Below, piece by piece: positions 6,570-13,985 of a stretch of DNA of 28,361 nt. Under the pieces are notes generated by a model. The model saw only the letters and a program-made list of their open reading frames with translations, had not been told where the DNA came from and did not search any database. The stretch is from NCBI GenBank assembly GCA_900546845.1, contig UREK01000025.1:1-28361 (forward strand), read 5' to 3'. A program made the translations under genes and the position numbers. The stretch comes from an uncultured Eubacteriales bacterium (GTDB lineage Bacteria; Bacillota; Clostridia; Christensenellales; CAG-138). Numbering within the stretch: the stretch's first letter is position 1; every line of letters begins with the position of its first letter.

Positions 6570-8117
6570 ATGCAGCTCAAGCGCCTTGGCCTCGGCATCC
6601 GGTTCGATTTCCTTTCCGCCGCTCCCGAAGGGGAGCATGCGCGGCAGGCCTTCGAGGAAATTTTTTCCGTCCTGACGGTTTCGGAACTCGATGGGCTCCT
6701 GATTTACGGCGGGCAGGATCCGCTCACAGACCCTGCCGAGAACGTGTTTCTCGCCGTCATCATGGGCGGTTCGCTTTCAACGATGCGCCGCATTTACGCG
6801 AAAATCAGCGCGGACGCGGCCATCGGCATGTACCTTGCGCACACGCATCCGTTCATCGAGAACAACCGCCTTCTGCAATGGCAGAACCCTTCCTTTTATG
6901 GAGAGGTGCAGAAGGACGGCACGCTGCGCGGCGGCGACGGCACGTTGCGCGGCCTGACTGTGCCGAAAAAGCATGGCCGCCACCGGCCGGTCGGCAAGGG
7001 CGTCAAGGTGCTCTTTGCGCCGGATAGCTACGGACCGGTTTCCTCCGAGGATGCGATCAAGCGGCTGAGCGCGGCCGCGCGCAGGCATTTCCAGGGCGTG
7101 AAGATCGTGCCCGTTCCCATCACTTATGGCGGGCAGGGCATGGTGCGGGCGCTCGTGACGGCATGCGAGGGCGCATACCGCGCGGCGAAGATCACGCCGC
7201 TTGAGCCAGGCGGGAACAGCAGCGTGACCTATGGCGTGCTGCATGGAAAAACGGCCGTGCTTTCGCTTGCGGACGTTCTGCCGTACGATGCGGGGACGGC
7301 CTCGTCCCTCAACGCAGGAGAGATGATCCGCCGGGCGCTGGATGAAGGCTTGCGGGAGATCATCCTCGGCACGGCGGAAAGCGCGGTGCGCGATTGCGGG
7401 ATGGGCTGCATGCGGGCGCTCGGCGTGAAGTTTTACGACGCGGAAGGCGTAGAGCTGAAAGGTGCGGCAGAAGAACTCGGCCGCGTCGTGACGGTGGATA
7501 CGGAATACCTGCACCCGCGCCTGCGGGAAGCGCGGCTCACGATCCTCGACGGCGGCCGCAGCGAAACGCCGGAGGAATATGCAGAGGCCGCGGCGCGCTT
7601 CCAGGCGCGTGTGGCGGAAGCGGCGGGAGGCTCCGCGGCGGACTGCGCCGGCGTGGGCGGGCTTTTATGCGCGCTGGGCGGCGCACGGCGCGTCAGCGGC
7701 GTGGATGCGCTGCTGGACGCGATGGAATTCAACAAGCTCTTGCAGGGCGTAGCACTCGTGGTCACAGGTGAAATGCTGTTGGAGGAGGCGTCCTTTTCCG
7801 GTGAGCGGGCCGTGGGCTGCGTGCTCGCGCGCTGTGCGGCGCGCGGCGTGCCGACGGCAGTGCTCGCAGGCGGCGTCAGCGGAACGCTGGAGGAAGCGCA
7901 TCTGGGTTCGGCGGGCGTTGCGGCGCTCGTCAATGCACCAATGAGCGCGGAAGAGGCCGCAAGCCGCGCGGAGGGACTGTTCGACGCCGCGGCGGACCGC
8001 ATGTTCCGTCTCATCCGCATCGGCCGCGACGTGGAGAAGATCGGCGCGCCCAAGCCGCCCCGCCAGCGGGATTTTACAAAAATGTACATCGAGAGCCTGA
8101 AGAAAGGCGCGGAGTAA
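6570..8117 (+). CDS. Degenerate glycerate-kinase-fold protein with unique N-terminal domain
   Basis: A 515-residue protein. Residues ~146-490 follow the GarK/GlxK glycerate kinase fold from end to end, but each signature is altered. The DSFK-x-SLS motif reads PDSYGPVSSE (151-160), without the lysine. VADGGEGT reads ITYGGQGM (184-191). GGSATNDGG reads AESAVRDCG (269-277). The NPL...GPQKGATP loop is missing, leaving LDGGRSETP (326-334). TGEGRxDxQT..GK reads TGEMLLEEASFSGE (399-412). Glycerate kinase activity is therefore unlikely; a pseudoenzyme or a different substrate is more plausible. Residues 1-145 form a domain I do not recognise (IYGGQDPLTDPAENVFLAVIMGG; YLAHTHPFIENN), with a tandem DGTLRG duplication at 116-127. 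ATG 6570 has GGGAGG 6 bases upstream. The gene is monocistronic. Confidence 0.82.
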   Translation: MQLKRLGLGIRFDFLSAAPEGEHARQAFEEIFSVLTVSELDGLLIYGGQDPLTDPAENVFLAVIMGGSLSTMRRIYAKISADAAIGMYLAHTHPFIENNRLLQWQNPSFYGEVQKDGTLRGGDGTLRGLTVPKKHGRHRPVGKGVKVLFAPDSYGPVSSEDAIKRLSAAARRHFQGVKIVPVPITYGGQGMVRALVTACEGAYRAAKITPLEPGGNSSVTYGVLHGKTAVLSLADVLPYDAGTASSLNAGEMIRRALDEGLREIILGTAESAVRDCGMGCMRALGVKFYDAEGVELKGAAEELGRVVTVDTEYLHPRLREARLTILDGGRSETPEEYAEAAARFQARVAEAAGGSAADCAGVGGLLCALGGARRVSGVDALLDAMEFNKLLQGVALVVTGEMLLEEASFSGERAVGCVLARCAARGVPTAVLAGGVSGTLEEAHLGSAGVAALVNAPMSAEEAASRAEGLFDAAADRMFRLIRIGRDVEKIGAPKPPRQRDFTKMYIESLKKGAE

Positions 8118-8125
8118 AGACTTCC

Positions 8126-8342
8126 GGAAAGGCTCAGGCTGTCGATAAAGTGGCATCTGCCACTTTATCGAGGGATTCACGTCGCGCTTGCGCCGATGGC
8201 GCGGTCAGCGCTCCGTGTAAAGAAAGCCTTGCGGCGCAAGGCTTTTCGCTCGCACCGCACAGGTCGCTGCTCGCGATCAAAAGTCAAGGACTGCGGCCCT
8301 TGACAATCCCGGAGAGACTTTTTCGGCAGGCTGAGACTTTCC
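8126..8342. repeat. MITE-like foldback repeat element
   Basis: Terminal inverted repeats of 19 bases (8126-8144 and 8324-8342) match at 16 positions and enclose ~180 bases with no ORF. Inside are a perfect 14-bp stem with a two-base gap (8142-8155 with 8158-8171), a 10-bp stem with GGC loop (8223-8232 with 8236-8245), and a segment (8280-8325) also present at 6-51. The layered hairpins and the second copy mark it as a dispersed, mobile-looking intergenic repeat. No transposase is encoded. Confidence 0.6.
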
Positions 8343-8374
8343 AAGGAAAGGCTGTTCCCAATGGCTTGAAAAAG

Positions 8375-8412
8375 CTCTATGCCCGGTTTCATGCTGGGCA
8401 TAGAGTTTTTTT
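8375..8412 (+). terminator. Rho-independent terminator
   Basis: A perfect 10-bp stem (8375-8384 with 8396-8405), an 11-base loop and seven T's (8406-8412). It closes the plus-strand transcription unit of the glycerate-kinase-like gene after the inserted repeat. Confidence 0.9.
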
Positions 8413-8463
8413 CTTCACCTTCATGAAATTAAGTAAGCAGCGCCTGGCGCGCGGGCATTCACG

Positions 8464-8658
8464 TTATGCCCGGCCGCTGTAATATTTCCGTATCAGGTCG
8501 GGAATGTTTTCGCCGCAGCCTGGCAATCGAAGGTTTCGTGTGGGAACACGTACCCAACCGCTTGCTCCGCTTTTTTGAGTTCCCGTTCGGGACAGGGGAT
8601 TTTGGAGGCGCGCCCAAGCATGGCCCTCGAGGGCTTCTGCGATCAGTTCCCGATACAT
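8464..8658 (-). pseudogene. Small ORF, possibly frame-damaged
   Basis: A 64-codon frame starts at ATG 8658 with an excellent AAGGAGG Shine-Dalgarno 8 bases upstream. Its two ends read like protein (MYRELIAEALEGHAWA and ENIPDLIRKYYSGRA). The middle reads poorly in this frame but well in the next one, where an uninterrupted stretch contains CPERELKKAEQAVGYVF. This fits a small gene with two compensating frameshifts, or simply a short protein of unusual composition. It lies 45 bases past the YbaK-like gene on the same strand and might share its transcript. No family recognised. Confidence 0.35.
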
Positions 8659-8703
8659 CTTCTGCTCCTCCTTAAACGCATGCTTGCCGTTTTGCCCGGC
8701 CGG

Positions 8704-9186
8704 TTATGCTTCCGCCGGCACGGCCGGCTTGCACACATCCACCCATTCACCGCCGGAATACCGCGCGAGTTCCTCGCAGGTGAGCTCAATAGCGCTGCTC
8801 GCGCTGCCCACAGCGGGGAACACCGTCGGGAAGCGGCGCATGGAAACGTCAAGATACACCTCCACCCCCTCCGGCAGCGCGAATGGGCAAACGCCGCCCA
8901 CGGCATGGCCCGTCATGGCAAGCGCCTCATCTGGTGAAAGCATCTTCGCCTTCACGCCGAAACGCGCCTTGAACTTCCCGTTATCGATCTTCGTATCGCC
9001 CGCCGTAACGACGAGCATGCAGCCGCCATTTCCGCTGTGGAAGGAAAGCGTCTTTGCAATGCGCGCACCCTCGGTGCCGAGCGCCTTCGCAGCAAGCTCT
9101 ACGGTCGCGCTTGAGACGGAGAACTCCAGCATGCGCTCCGCAATGCCCAATCTTTCAAATTCAGCCCTGACTTTTTCGATTGACAT
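8704..9186 (-). CDS. YbaK/EbsC-type aminoacyl-tRNA deacylase
   Basis: A 160-residue single-domain protein of the YbaK/ProX group, which hydrolyses mischarged aminoacyl-tRNAs (for example Cys-tRNA-Pro) in trans. The family pattern is clear: a central KTLSFHSGNGGCMLVVTAGD block, KARFGVKAKMLSPDEALAMTGHAVGGVCPFALPEGVEVYLD with the typical G-x-x-VGGV-x-PF motif, and a final EELARYSGGEWVDVCK. The length is normal. ATG 9186 has GGGAGG 6 bases upstream. It follows the PHP phosphatase gene after 26 bases on the same strand, so both share the promoter at 10035-10063. Whether it edits Cys, Ala or another amino acid cannot be told. Confidence 0.92.
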   Translation of the reverse strand: MSIEKVRAEFERLGIAERMLEFSVSSATVELAAKALGTEGARIAKTLSFHSGNGGCMLVVTAGDTKIDNGKFKARFGVKAKMLSPDEALAMTGHAVGGVCPFALPEGVEVYLDVSMRRFPTVFPAVGSASSAIELTCEELARYSGGEWVDVCKPAVPAEA

Positions 9187-9212
9187 ATCCTGCCTCCCGT
9201 ATTATAAATCGC

Positions 9213-10016
9213 TTATGCTTCGATCTCGATAAAGCGTGGTTTGAGCGCGTGGAACGTGGCCGTATAGCGCACGCCTGCCGCAAGGGCGAGCGCGCGGGCC
9301 TCCGCAAGGCGCTTGCCGACCCGCTCCGGCGTGTGCGCGTCCGAACCAAACGTCACAAATTCGCCGCCAAGCTCCACAAAGCGGGAAAGCACGTCGAGCC
9401 CCCATGCGGGGTCGTCCTGCCAGGCGGCAGTGTTTACCTCCATGCCCTTTCCATTTTCGGCCAAATAGCGCAGGACGCTGTCGAACGCCTCCGGCGCGTC
9501 CGCATAGCGCATGGCGCGGCGCGCTGCATATGGCGCGCGCTTGGCGACGAAATCAAAATGCCCCAGCACGGAAAGCTGCGGCAGCGTCGGGATGGACGCG
9601 GCAAGCGCTTCGGCATATCGGGCATAGGCGGCGTCGCGTTCCCGCGTCGTGAAATAGCCTTGGCGATAAACGTTTTCCTCTCCGATGCGGTGCACCGAGC
9701 CAATGATGAAATCCGGCTTTGCAGGCCCAGCCCAAGCCATGGACTGTTCCGCAAACGAAGGCTCCGGCGAAAGGCCGATCTCCACCCCGCACCGGATGCG
9801 CACCGTCAGGGACGGCTGCTCGCGCGCAATCTCCGCGCGCAGCGCGGCGATGTCGGCGGGCTCGTCCCGGCATTCCGGATCCTCAAATTCCACATGGTCC
9901 GTAAAGCAGATCTCCGTCAGCCCTGCCCGGACAGCAGCCTCCGCCATTTCCCGCACGGAATATGCTGCGTCCAACGAATGGTGGCTGTGCATATGATAAT
10001 CGCAATAATTCGGCAT
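9213..10016 (-). CDS. PHP-domain histidinol-phosphatase-like phosphoesterase
   Basis: A 267-residue PHP-domain enzyme of the HisJ/HisK type, which removes phosphate from L-histidinol phosphate or other small phosphomonoesters. Metal-binding motifs: DYHMHSHHS (His8, His10), FTDHVEF (Asp40-His41), EIGLSPE, GSVHRIG, VLGHFDFVAKR and the C-terminal TFGSDAHTPERVG. All positions expected for the trinuclear site seem present. ATG 10016 is chosen over the upstream frame extension because GGGAGG lies 7 bases before it, and the TATAAT box lies at 10035-10040, leaving only a short leader. No other his genes are nearby, so the true substrate may be something other than histidinol phosphate. Confidence 0.88.
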   Translation of the reverse strand: MPNYCDYHMHSHHSLDAAYSVREMAEAAVRAGLTEICFTDHVEFEDPECRDEPADIAALRAEIAREQPSLTVRIRCGVEIGLSPEPSFAEQSMAWAGPAKPDFIIGSVHRIGEENVYRQGYFTTRERDAAYARYAEALAASIPTLPQLSVLGHFDFVAKRAPYAARRAMRYADAPEAFDSVLRYLAENGKGMEVNTAAWQDDPAWGLDVLSRFVELGGEFVTFGSDAHTPERVGKRLAEARALALAAGVRYTATFHALKPRFIEIEA

Positions 10017-10034
10017 GTTCCATCCTCCCAAGCC

Positions 10035-10063
10035 ATTATAAGGGCTGCCAGCCCCTTTTTCAA
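10035..10063 (-). promoter_or_regulatory. Near-consensus promoter of the PHP-YbaK operon
   Basis: On the minus strand TTGAAA (10063-10058), 17 bases, TATAAT (10040-10035). The start point near 10028 leaves a leader of about a dozen bases holding the ribosome binding site. Confidence 0.85.
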
Positions 10064-10135
10064 GCATGGCAGATGCAGCTTCATCTTGGGGGTGTAGGAG
10101 TACAATAAAGAATTTGTTTGAGATTCAAAAAGCTA

Positions 10136-10164
10136 TTGACATGGTATGCCCTTTTGCGTAAAAT
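10136..10164 (+). promoter_or_regulatory. Orphan near-consensus promoter
   Basis: TTGACA (10136-10141), 17 bases, TAAAAT (10159-10164). No plus-strand gene follows; a hairpin with a T-tract lies ~80 bases downstream. It therefore appears to drive a short RNA. Confidence 0.75.
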
Positions 10165-10170
10165 AGCCTT

Positions 10171-10253
10171 AATTTAAATTTGACCGTAGGGTTTCTCCTT
10201 TTTATTAATGGCACCGCAGGCGTTCGGGTTTCCGGGCGCCTGCGGTGTATTTT
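10171..10253 (+). ncRNA. Candidate small RNA (~80 nt)
   Basis: This is the predicted transcript from the promoter at 10136-10164 to the hairpin at 10212-10253. It begins AT-rich, then has an unpaired pyrimidine stretch TTTCTCCTTTTT (about 10192-10203) that is complementary to a Shine-Dalgarno core, and ends in a GC-rich stem. There is no ORF. It overlaps no gene but ends 5 bases before the nhaC-like stop codon on the other strand. Could be a trans-acting sRNA; unproven. Confidence 0.45.
10212..10253 (+). terminator. Hairpin terminator between the candidate sRNA and nhaC
   Basis: A perfect 11-bp stem (10212-10222 with 10237-10247) has a 14-base loop that can pair further, followed by TATTTT on the plus strand. 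It may also mark the 3' end of the leftward antiporter mRNA, although that side lacks a T-tract. Confidence 0.6.
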
Positions 10254-10257
10254 GGCG

Positions 10258-11616
10258 TTATTCCGTTTGCGCGGCTTCCGCAGCCTGCTTGCGCCGGCGC
10301 GGCGGGAACCAGATCTTCTTGGTAAAGATGTAGCAAAGCGGCACCAGGTAAAGCAGAAAGCCATACGGCAGCGCCCGGGCGTCCACGCCGAGCATTTCCA
10401 GCGGGACGGAGCAGGAGATTGCCCACGGCACCAGGCCAGAGATCAGCACGGCGGAATTCTCCATATCGAGCGCGAGCTCCTGATGGGAGGCATGTTCTTC
10501 TTCGTAGATGCGCTCCCAAAGCTGGTCGTTCATCGTGATGGCGATGGTCTGGTTGCAAAACGCGGCGCAGATGACGATGCTCGTGAGGATCATCGCCGGG
10601 AAGCCGCCGATGCGCGCCTCCATCGGGCGGATGATGCCCTGCAACCCGCCGAGCATGCCCGTGCCGTTGAACACGCCGGAAAGCATGCCGGAAAGCAGCA
10701 CGATGCAGCAGACGTTGAGCATGGAAACGAGCCCGCCGCCGCCGAGGACACGGTCAAGCGAAGGGTCGGGCGCGGTATAGCCCAGCACGAGGCTGCGGAG
10801 GAACTCCCAAGCCGGCATGCGCTGCACCGCAAGGGCGAGCACGGCCGCCGCAAGCACGCTCGCAGGGATGGCATAGCGCACAGGCACCTTGCACAGCGGG
10901 AGGACGAGGATGATCGCCGCCGGGATCAGCGTCCACCAGGAAAGGGTGAAGTTCGCCTCGAGAATCGAGAGCACGCTCGTATCCACCGCACCGATGGGAT
11001 TAAACGCGGACAGCACACCATAAGCCACGGTGCAGATGCCAAGGGGCAAAAGCGCCGTCATATGCATATATTTCACATTGTCGTAGATCGGGGTGCAGGT
11101 CACGCCCGCGATAAGGTTCGCGCTCGAAGAAATGGGCGCGCAGCGATCGCCGAAAAAAGCGCCGGAAAGGATAGCGCCCGCGGCGATGAGCTCGTTCACG
11201 CCGCCGCTGCGGGCCAGGGCCATAAAGATGACCCCCACCGTGCCGACGACGCCGAAGCACGTGCCGAGCGCATACGAAAGCAGCGCGGAAAGCGCAAAGG
11301 CGATGAGGATGAACAGGGAAGGCGTGATGAGTGAAACGCCCTTTGCGATGAAGAAAGCGATCGTGCCGCTCGCGCGCCAGGCGGCCGTGATGAACCCGAT
11401 GAGCGCCAGCACGCGCACCACGCCGAGCGCATCCTTGCCGCCCCGCAGGGCCATCTTCACAAGAGAGCGCGCGCCGTGCCCGCGCCGGAGGCCCACCACC
11501 CAAAAACAGAGAAAGCCTGCCAAAAGCGCGGCGTTCATCGAAACGTCCGTGCAAAGGCAAGCGATCATCGCGCCGATAAATATCAGCATGGCGAACCAGA
11601 AATCCAATGCAGCCAC
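10258..11616 (-). CDS. NhaC-family Na+/H+ antiporter-like membrane transporter
   Basis: A protein of about 452 residues with roughly ten or more membrane segments, in the NhaC ion-transporter family, which exchanges Na+ (or organic substrates such as malate/lactate in relatives) for protons across the inner membrane. The family signature appears as GAFFGDRCAPISSSANLIAGV (about residues 152-172), where NhaC proteins have G-A-x-x-G-D-x-x-S/A-P-x-S-D-T-T-N. The variant SSSAN suggests altered ion or substrate specificity. The C-terminus is cytoplasmic and basic (PPRRRK). Start uncertain: GTG 11616, TTG 11607 (MDFWFAML, with a GGGGTGG upstream) or a later ATG. A promoter lies at 11677-11704. The substrate cannot be fixed. 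Confidence 0.85.
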   Translation of the reverse strand: MAALDFWFAMLIFIGAMIACLCTDVSMNAALLAGFLCFWVVGLRRGHGARSLVKMALRGGKDALGVVRVLALIGFITAAWRASGTIAFFIAKGVSLITPSLFILIAFALSALLSYALGTCFGVVGTVGVIFMALARSGGVNELIAAGAILSGAFFGDRCAPISSSANLIAGVTCTPIYDNVKYMHMTALLPLGICTVAYGVLSAFNPIGAVDTSVLSILEANFTLSWWTLIPAAIILVLPLCKVPVRYAIPASVLAAAVLALAVQRMPAWEFLRSLVLGYTAPDPSLDRVLGGGGLVSMLNVCCIVLLSGMLSGVFNGTGMLGGLQGIIRPMEARIGGFPAMILTSIVICAAFCNQTIAITMNDQLWERIYEEEHASHQELALDMENSAVLISGLVPWAISCSVPLEMLGVDARALPYGFLLYLVPLCYIFTKKIWFPPRRRKQAAEAAQTE

Positions 11617-11676
11617 CCCGCGGGAGCGCTATTTCAAGCCGCCGGCAAAAGGCGCTGCGCATCCGCTACCAAAGAT

Positions 11677-11704
11677 AGTGTAACATACAAATCGCTTCTG
11701 TCAA
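11677..11704 (-). promoter_or_regulatory. Promoter of the antiporter gene with a possible operator
   Basis: On the minus strand TTGACA (11704-11699), 16 bases, TACACT (11682-11677). The spacer and part of the -35 box contain a 17-base sequence (11685-11701) that recurs with one mismatch at 13268-13284, ahead of the response regulator. Confidence 0.7.
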
Positions 11705-11753
11705 CCCCAAACGGCAAAGCCCACGCCAAGGGAGAAACCGGCAAAACCCGCGC

Positions 11754-11783
11754 TTGACCTGCCCGCATCCAAGTGGCTATTAT
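11754..11783 (+). promoter_or_regulatory. Promoter of the Eis-like gene
   Basis: TTGACC (11754-11759), 18 bases, TATTAT (11778-11783). The start point near 11790 leaves ~40 bases of leader with AGGGGAG before ATG 11833. Confidence 0.7.
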
Positions 11784-11832
11784 ATAGCTATACAGGCAGG
11801 CCGCACACGACCTGCCAGGGGAGTACGGATTT

Positions 11833-13062
11833 ATGGAACAAGTGGAAAACTGCAACGATGGCTTTACCCTGCGGGAGCTGACGCACGCGGATCTTGAGCA
11901 GTTCAACGCGCTGCTGCGGTATGCATTCCAGGTCACCCCGGACGATCTGATACGCAGCGGCTGGCAGGCGGATGAGTTCAAGCACGCCAAAGCGCCCATT
12001 TTGGACGGCGCATATGTGCTCGGCTGGTTCCATAAAGGCCGGCTGGCCTCGCAGATCGTCGTCTACCCCATGCAGGTGAACATCCAGGGCAATATTTATG
12101 CCATGGGCGGCGTGACCGGCGTGACGACCTACCCGGAATATTCCGGCCGCGGGCTTATCCATGCGCTCGTGGTCAAGATCCTTTCCGTCATGCGCGAACG
12201 CGGGCAGAGCGTTTCCTACCTCTACCCTTACTCCATCCCGTTTTACCGCAAAAAGGGCTGGGAGATCGTATCCGACAAGCTGGCCTTCACCATCAAGGAC
12301 ACGCAGCTCCCAAAGCACCACCCGGTGCCCGGCATGGTGGAGCGGGTGGACACCGAGCACGAGGACCTCAAGAACGTATACGAATATTTTGCTTATCAGC
12401 ACCATGGCGCGCTCATCCGCGACGCCCTCGCGTGGGACGAATACTGGCGCTGGGAGGTGGACGATGTGGTCGCCGCCGTATATTACGACAGCGCGCACAA
12501 GCCGCTCGGCTCGCTCGTTTACCACATTGAAAACGAGATTTTCTACATCAAAGAGATGATCTACCTCAACAACGAGGCCTACCACGGGCTTTGGAACTAC
12601 ATCAGCGCGCATTTTTCCATGATCACCGAGGTGCGCGGGGACAATTACACCGGCGAACCCATGGCTTTCCTGTTCGAGGACAGCGAGATCACGGAAACGA
12701 TCGCGCCGTACTTTATGGCGCGCATCGTGGACGTGCCCGCGTTCCTCTCGCAATACGCCTTCCGCGAAGCGCCGGAGAAGCTGCGGCTGCATCTGCGCGT
12801 CCACGACCCGCTGGCCCCCTGGAACGACAATACCTTCCTCGTGCGCTGGAAGGATGAGGAGACGATCTGCGAGGTTGCGGAGGAAGGCCCCTTCCCGAAC
12901 CTGATCGAGCTCGACGTGCAAACGCTCACCACCATGCTGATGGGCTATAAGCGGCCCGGGTATCTTTATGAAAACGAGCGGCTCACGATGGAATACTACC
13001 TTGTGGATGTTCTTGAGCGCCTCATTCCAAACGATAAACCCTACTTTTCGGATTATTTTTGA
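11833..13062 (+). CDS. Eis-like GNAT N-acetyltransferase
   Basis: A 409-residue protein of the Eis family: two GNAT folds followed by an SCP2-like sterol-carrier domain. It uses acetyl-CoA to acetylate amines. The acetyl-CoA loop is visible as PEYSGRGLIHALV (residues 101-113). The catalytic tyrosine region is SIPFYRKKGWE (Tyr138), and the chain ends in phenylalanine (SDYF). This matches Eis enzymes, where the terminal Phe carboxylate takes part in catalysis. The SCP2-like domain occupies roughly residues 300-405. Firmicute members often lie alone, as here, with their own promoter. Mycobacterial Eis acetylates aminoglycosides and other polyamines; the natural substrate here is unknown, and resistance should not be assumed. 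Confidence 0.9.
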   Translation: MEQVENCNDGFTLRELTHADLEQFNALLRYAFQVTPDDLIRSGWQADEFKHAKAPILDGAYVLGWFHKGRLASQIVVYPMQVNIQGNIYAMGGVTGVTTYPEYSGRGLIHALVVKILSVMRERGQSVSYLYPYSIPFYRKKGWEIVSDKLAFTIKDTQLPKHHPVPGMVERVDTEHEDLKNVYEYFAYQHHGALIRDALAWDEYWRWEVDDVVAAVYYDSAHKPLGSLVYHIENEIFYIKEMIYLNNEAYHGLWNYISAHFSMITEVRGDNYTGEPMAFLFEDSEITETIAPYFMARIVDVPAFLSQYAFREAPEKLRLHLRVHDPLAPWNDNTFLVRWKDEETICEVAEEGPFPNLIELDVQTLTTMLMGYKRPGYLYENERLTMEYYLVDVLERLIPNDKPYFSDYF

Positions 13063-13267
13063 TGTGCAGCAGGACCCGATGCCATCCGAATTCAAGCCGG
13101 AAATGGCGCAGATTCCAGCGGCAAGCGATCAAAGCGTACCGCATTCGAGCAACGCAGCGGATATTCGGTGCAAAAGCCGGATACCCGTTGTTTTTTGTCC
13201 AAGGTTGGGCAGGTATGATCCGGCCCGGTCTATGAAATCCTCAGTATATGCCGGATCGACACAGAGA

Positions 13268-13286
13268 ATACAAATCGCTTTTGTAT
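13268..13286. promoter_or_regulatory. Inverted repeat ahead of the two-component operon
   Basis: ATACAAA (13268-13274) and TTTGTAT (13280-13286) form a perfect 7-bp dyad with a 5-base spacer. It overlaps a TATGAT box (13284-13289), 26 bases before the response regulator start. The left arm and spacer recur in the antiporter promoter. It is a candidate operator; the matching -35 box is poor. Confidence 0.45.
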
Positions 13287-13312
13287 GATAAGGGCGAAAG
13301 GGGGAACGCCGG

Positions 13313-13984
13313 ATGAACCATAAAATTCTAATCGTAGAGGATGAAGCCAAGCTGCGGGAAGTTTTATGCGATTATTTCGCCAGCAGGGGCGAGCGCCCCA
13401 TTGAAGCTTGCGATGGATTCGAGGCGCTTGCGCGCATGGAAGAGTGCGAATTCGATGCAGTCCTGCTCGATATTATGATGCCGGGGCTCGATGGGCTTTC
13501 GGTGTGCCGCGCAGTGCGCAAAACCAACGATGTGCCCATCCTTTTTCTCACCGCCCTTTCCGATGAGGAGGATAAACTCCTGGGATATGAGCTCGGCGCG
13601 GACGATTATATCACCAAGCCGTTTTCCCTCTCCGTGCTCTACGCTAAAACCATGGCGCTCATCAAGCGCAATGAGCGCAGCGTCCTTGCCGGCGACCGCA
13701 TCGAAGCGGGCGGCATCACCCTTGTGCGCTCCACCAGGAAGGTTTTTGCGGGCAAGCAGGAGATTGCCTTGACGCCGAAAGAATACGCGCTTTTGCTCTG
13801 CCTCATGCAAAACAAAAACAGGGTGCTGAGCCGGGAGCAGCTTTTGGTCAAATGCTGGGGCTATGATTACGAAGGCGAAAGCCGGGCCGTGGATACCCAT
13901 ATCAAGCGGCTGCGCGAAAAGCTGGGCGATTGCGCCGGCTGCATTCAAACCGTAATCAAGGCCGGATACAGATTGGAGGGATAA
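13313..13984 (+). CDS. OmpR/PhoB-family response regulator
   Basis: A 223-residue two-component response regulator. The receiver domain (1-120) has the acidic pair Glu9-Asp10 (VEDE), phospho-acceptor Asp53 (LLDIMMPG), Thr80 and Lys102 (TKPF). The C-terminal winged-helix domain (~128-222) shows LTPKEYALLLCLMQN, a recognition-helix region (LVKCWGYDYEGESRAVDTHIKRLREKLG) and the final wing (IQTVIKAGYRLEG). The start ATG has AAAGGGGG upstream. The histidine kinase begins one base after its stop codon, so the two are co-transcribed and translationally coupled. Codon choice is less GC-biased than in the purine genes. Target genes are unknown; a nearby dyad suggests autoregulation. Confidence 0.95.
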   Translation: MNHKILIVEDEAKLREVLCDYFASRGERPIEACDGFEALARMEECEFDAVLLDIMMPGLDGLSVCRAVRKTNDVPILFLTALSDEEDKLLGYELGADDYITKPFSLSVLYAKTMALIKRNERSVLAGDRIEAGGITLVRSTRKVFAGKQEIALTPKEYALLLCLMQNKNRVLSREQLLVKCWGYDYEGESRAVDTHIKRLREKLGDCAGCIQTVIKAGYRLEG

Positions 13985-13985
13985 C

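Noticed and set aside
11788..13095. 435-codon frame antisense to the Eis-like gene
   Set aside because: Shadow frame; it covers the promoter and the whole of a well-supported plus-strand gene.
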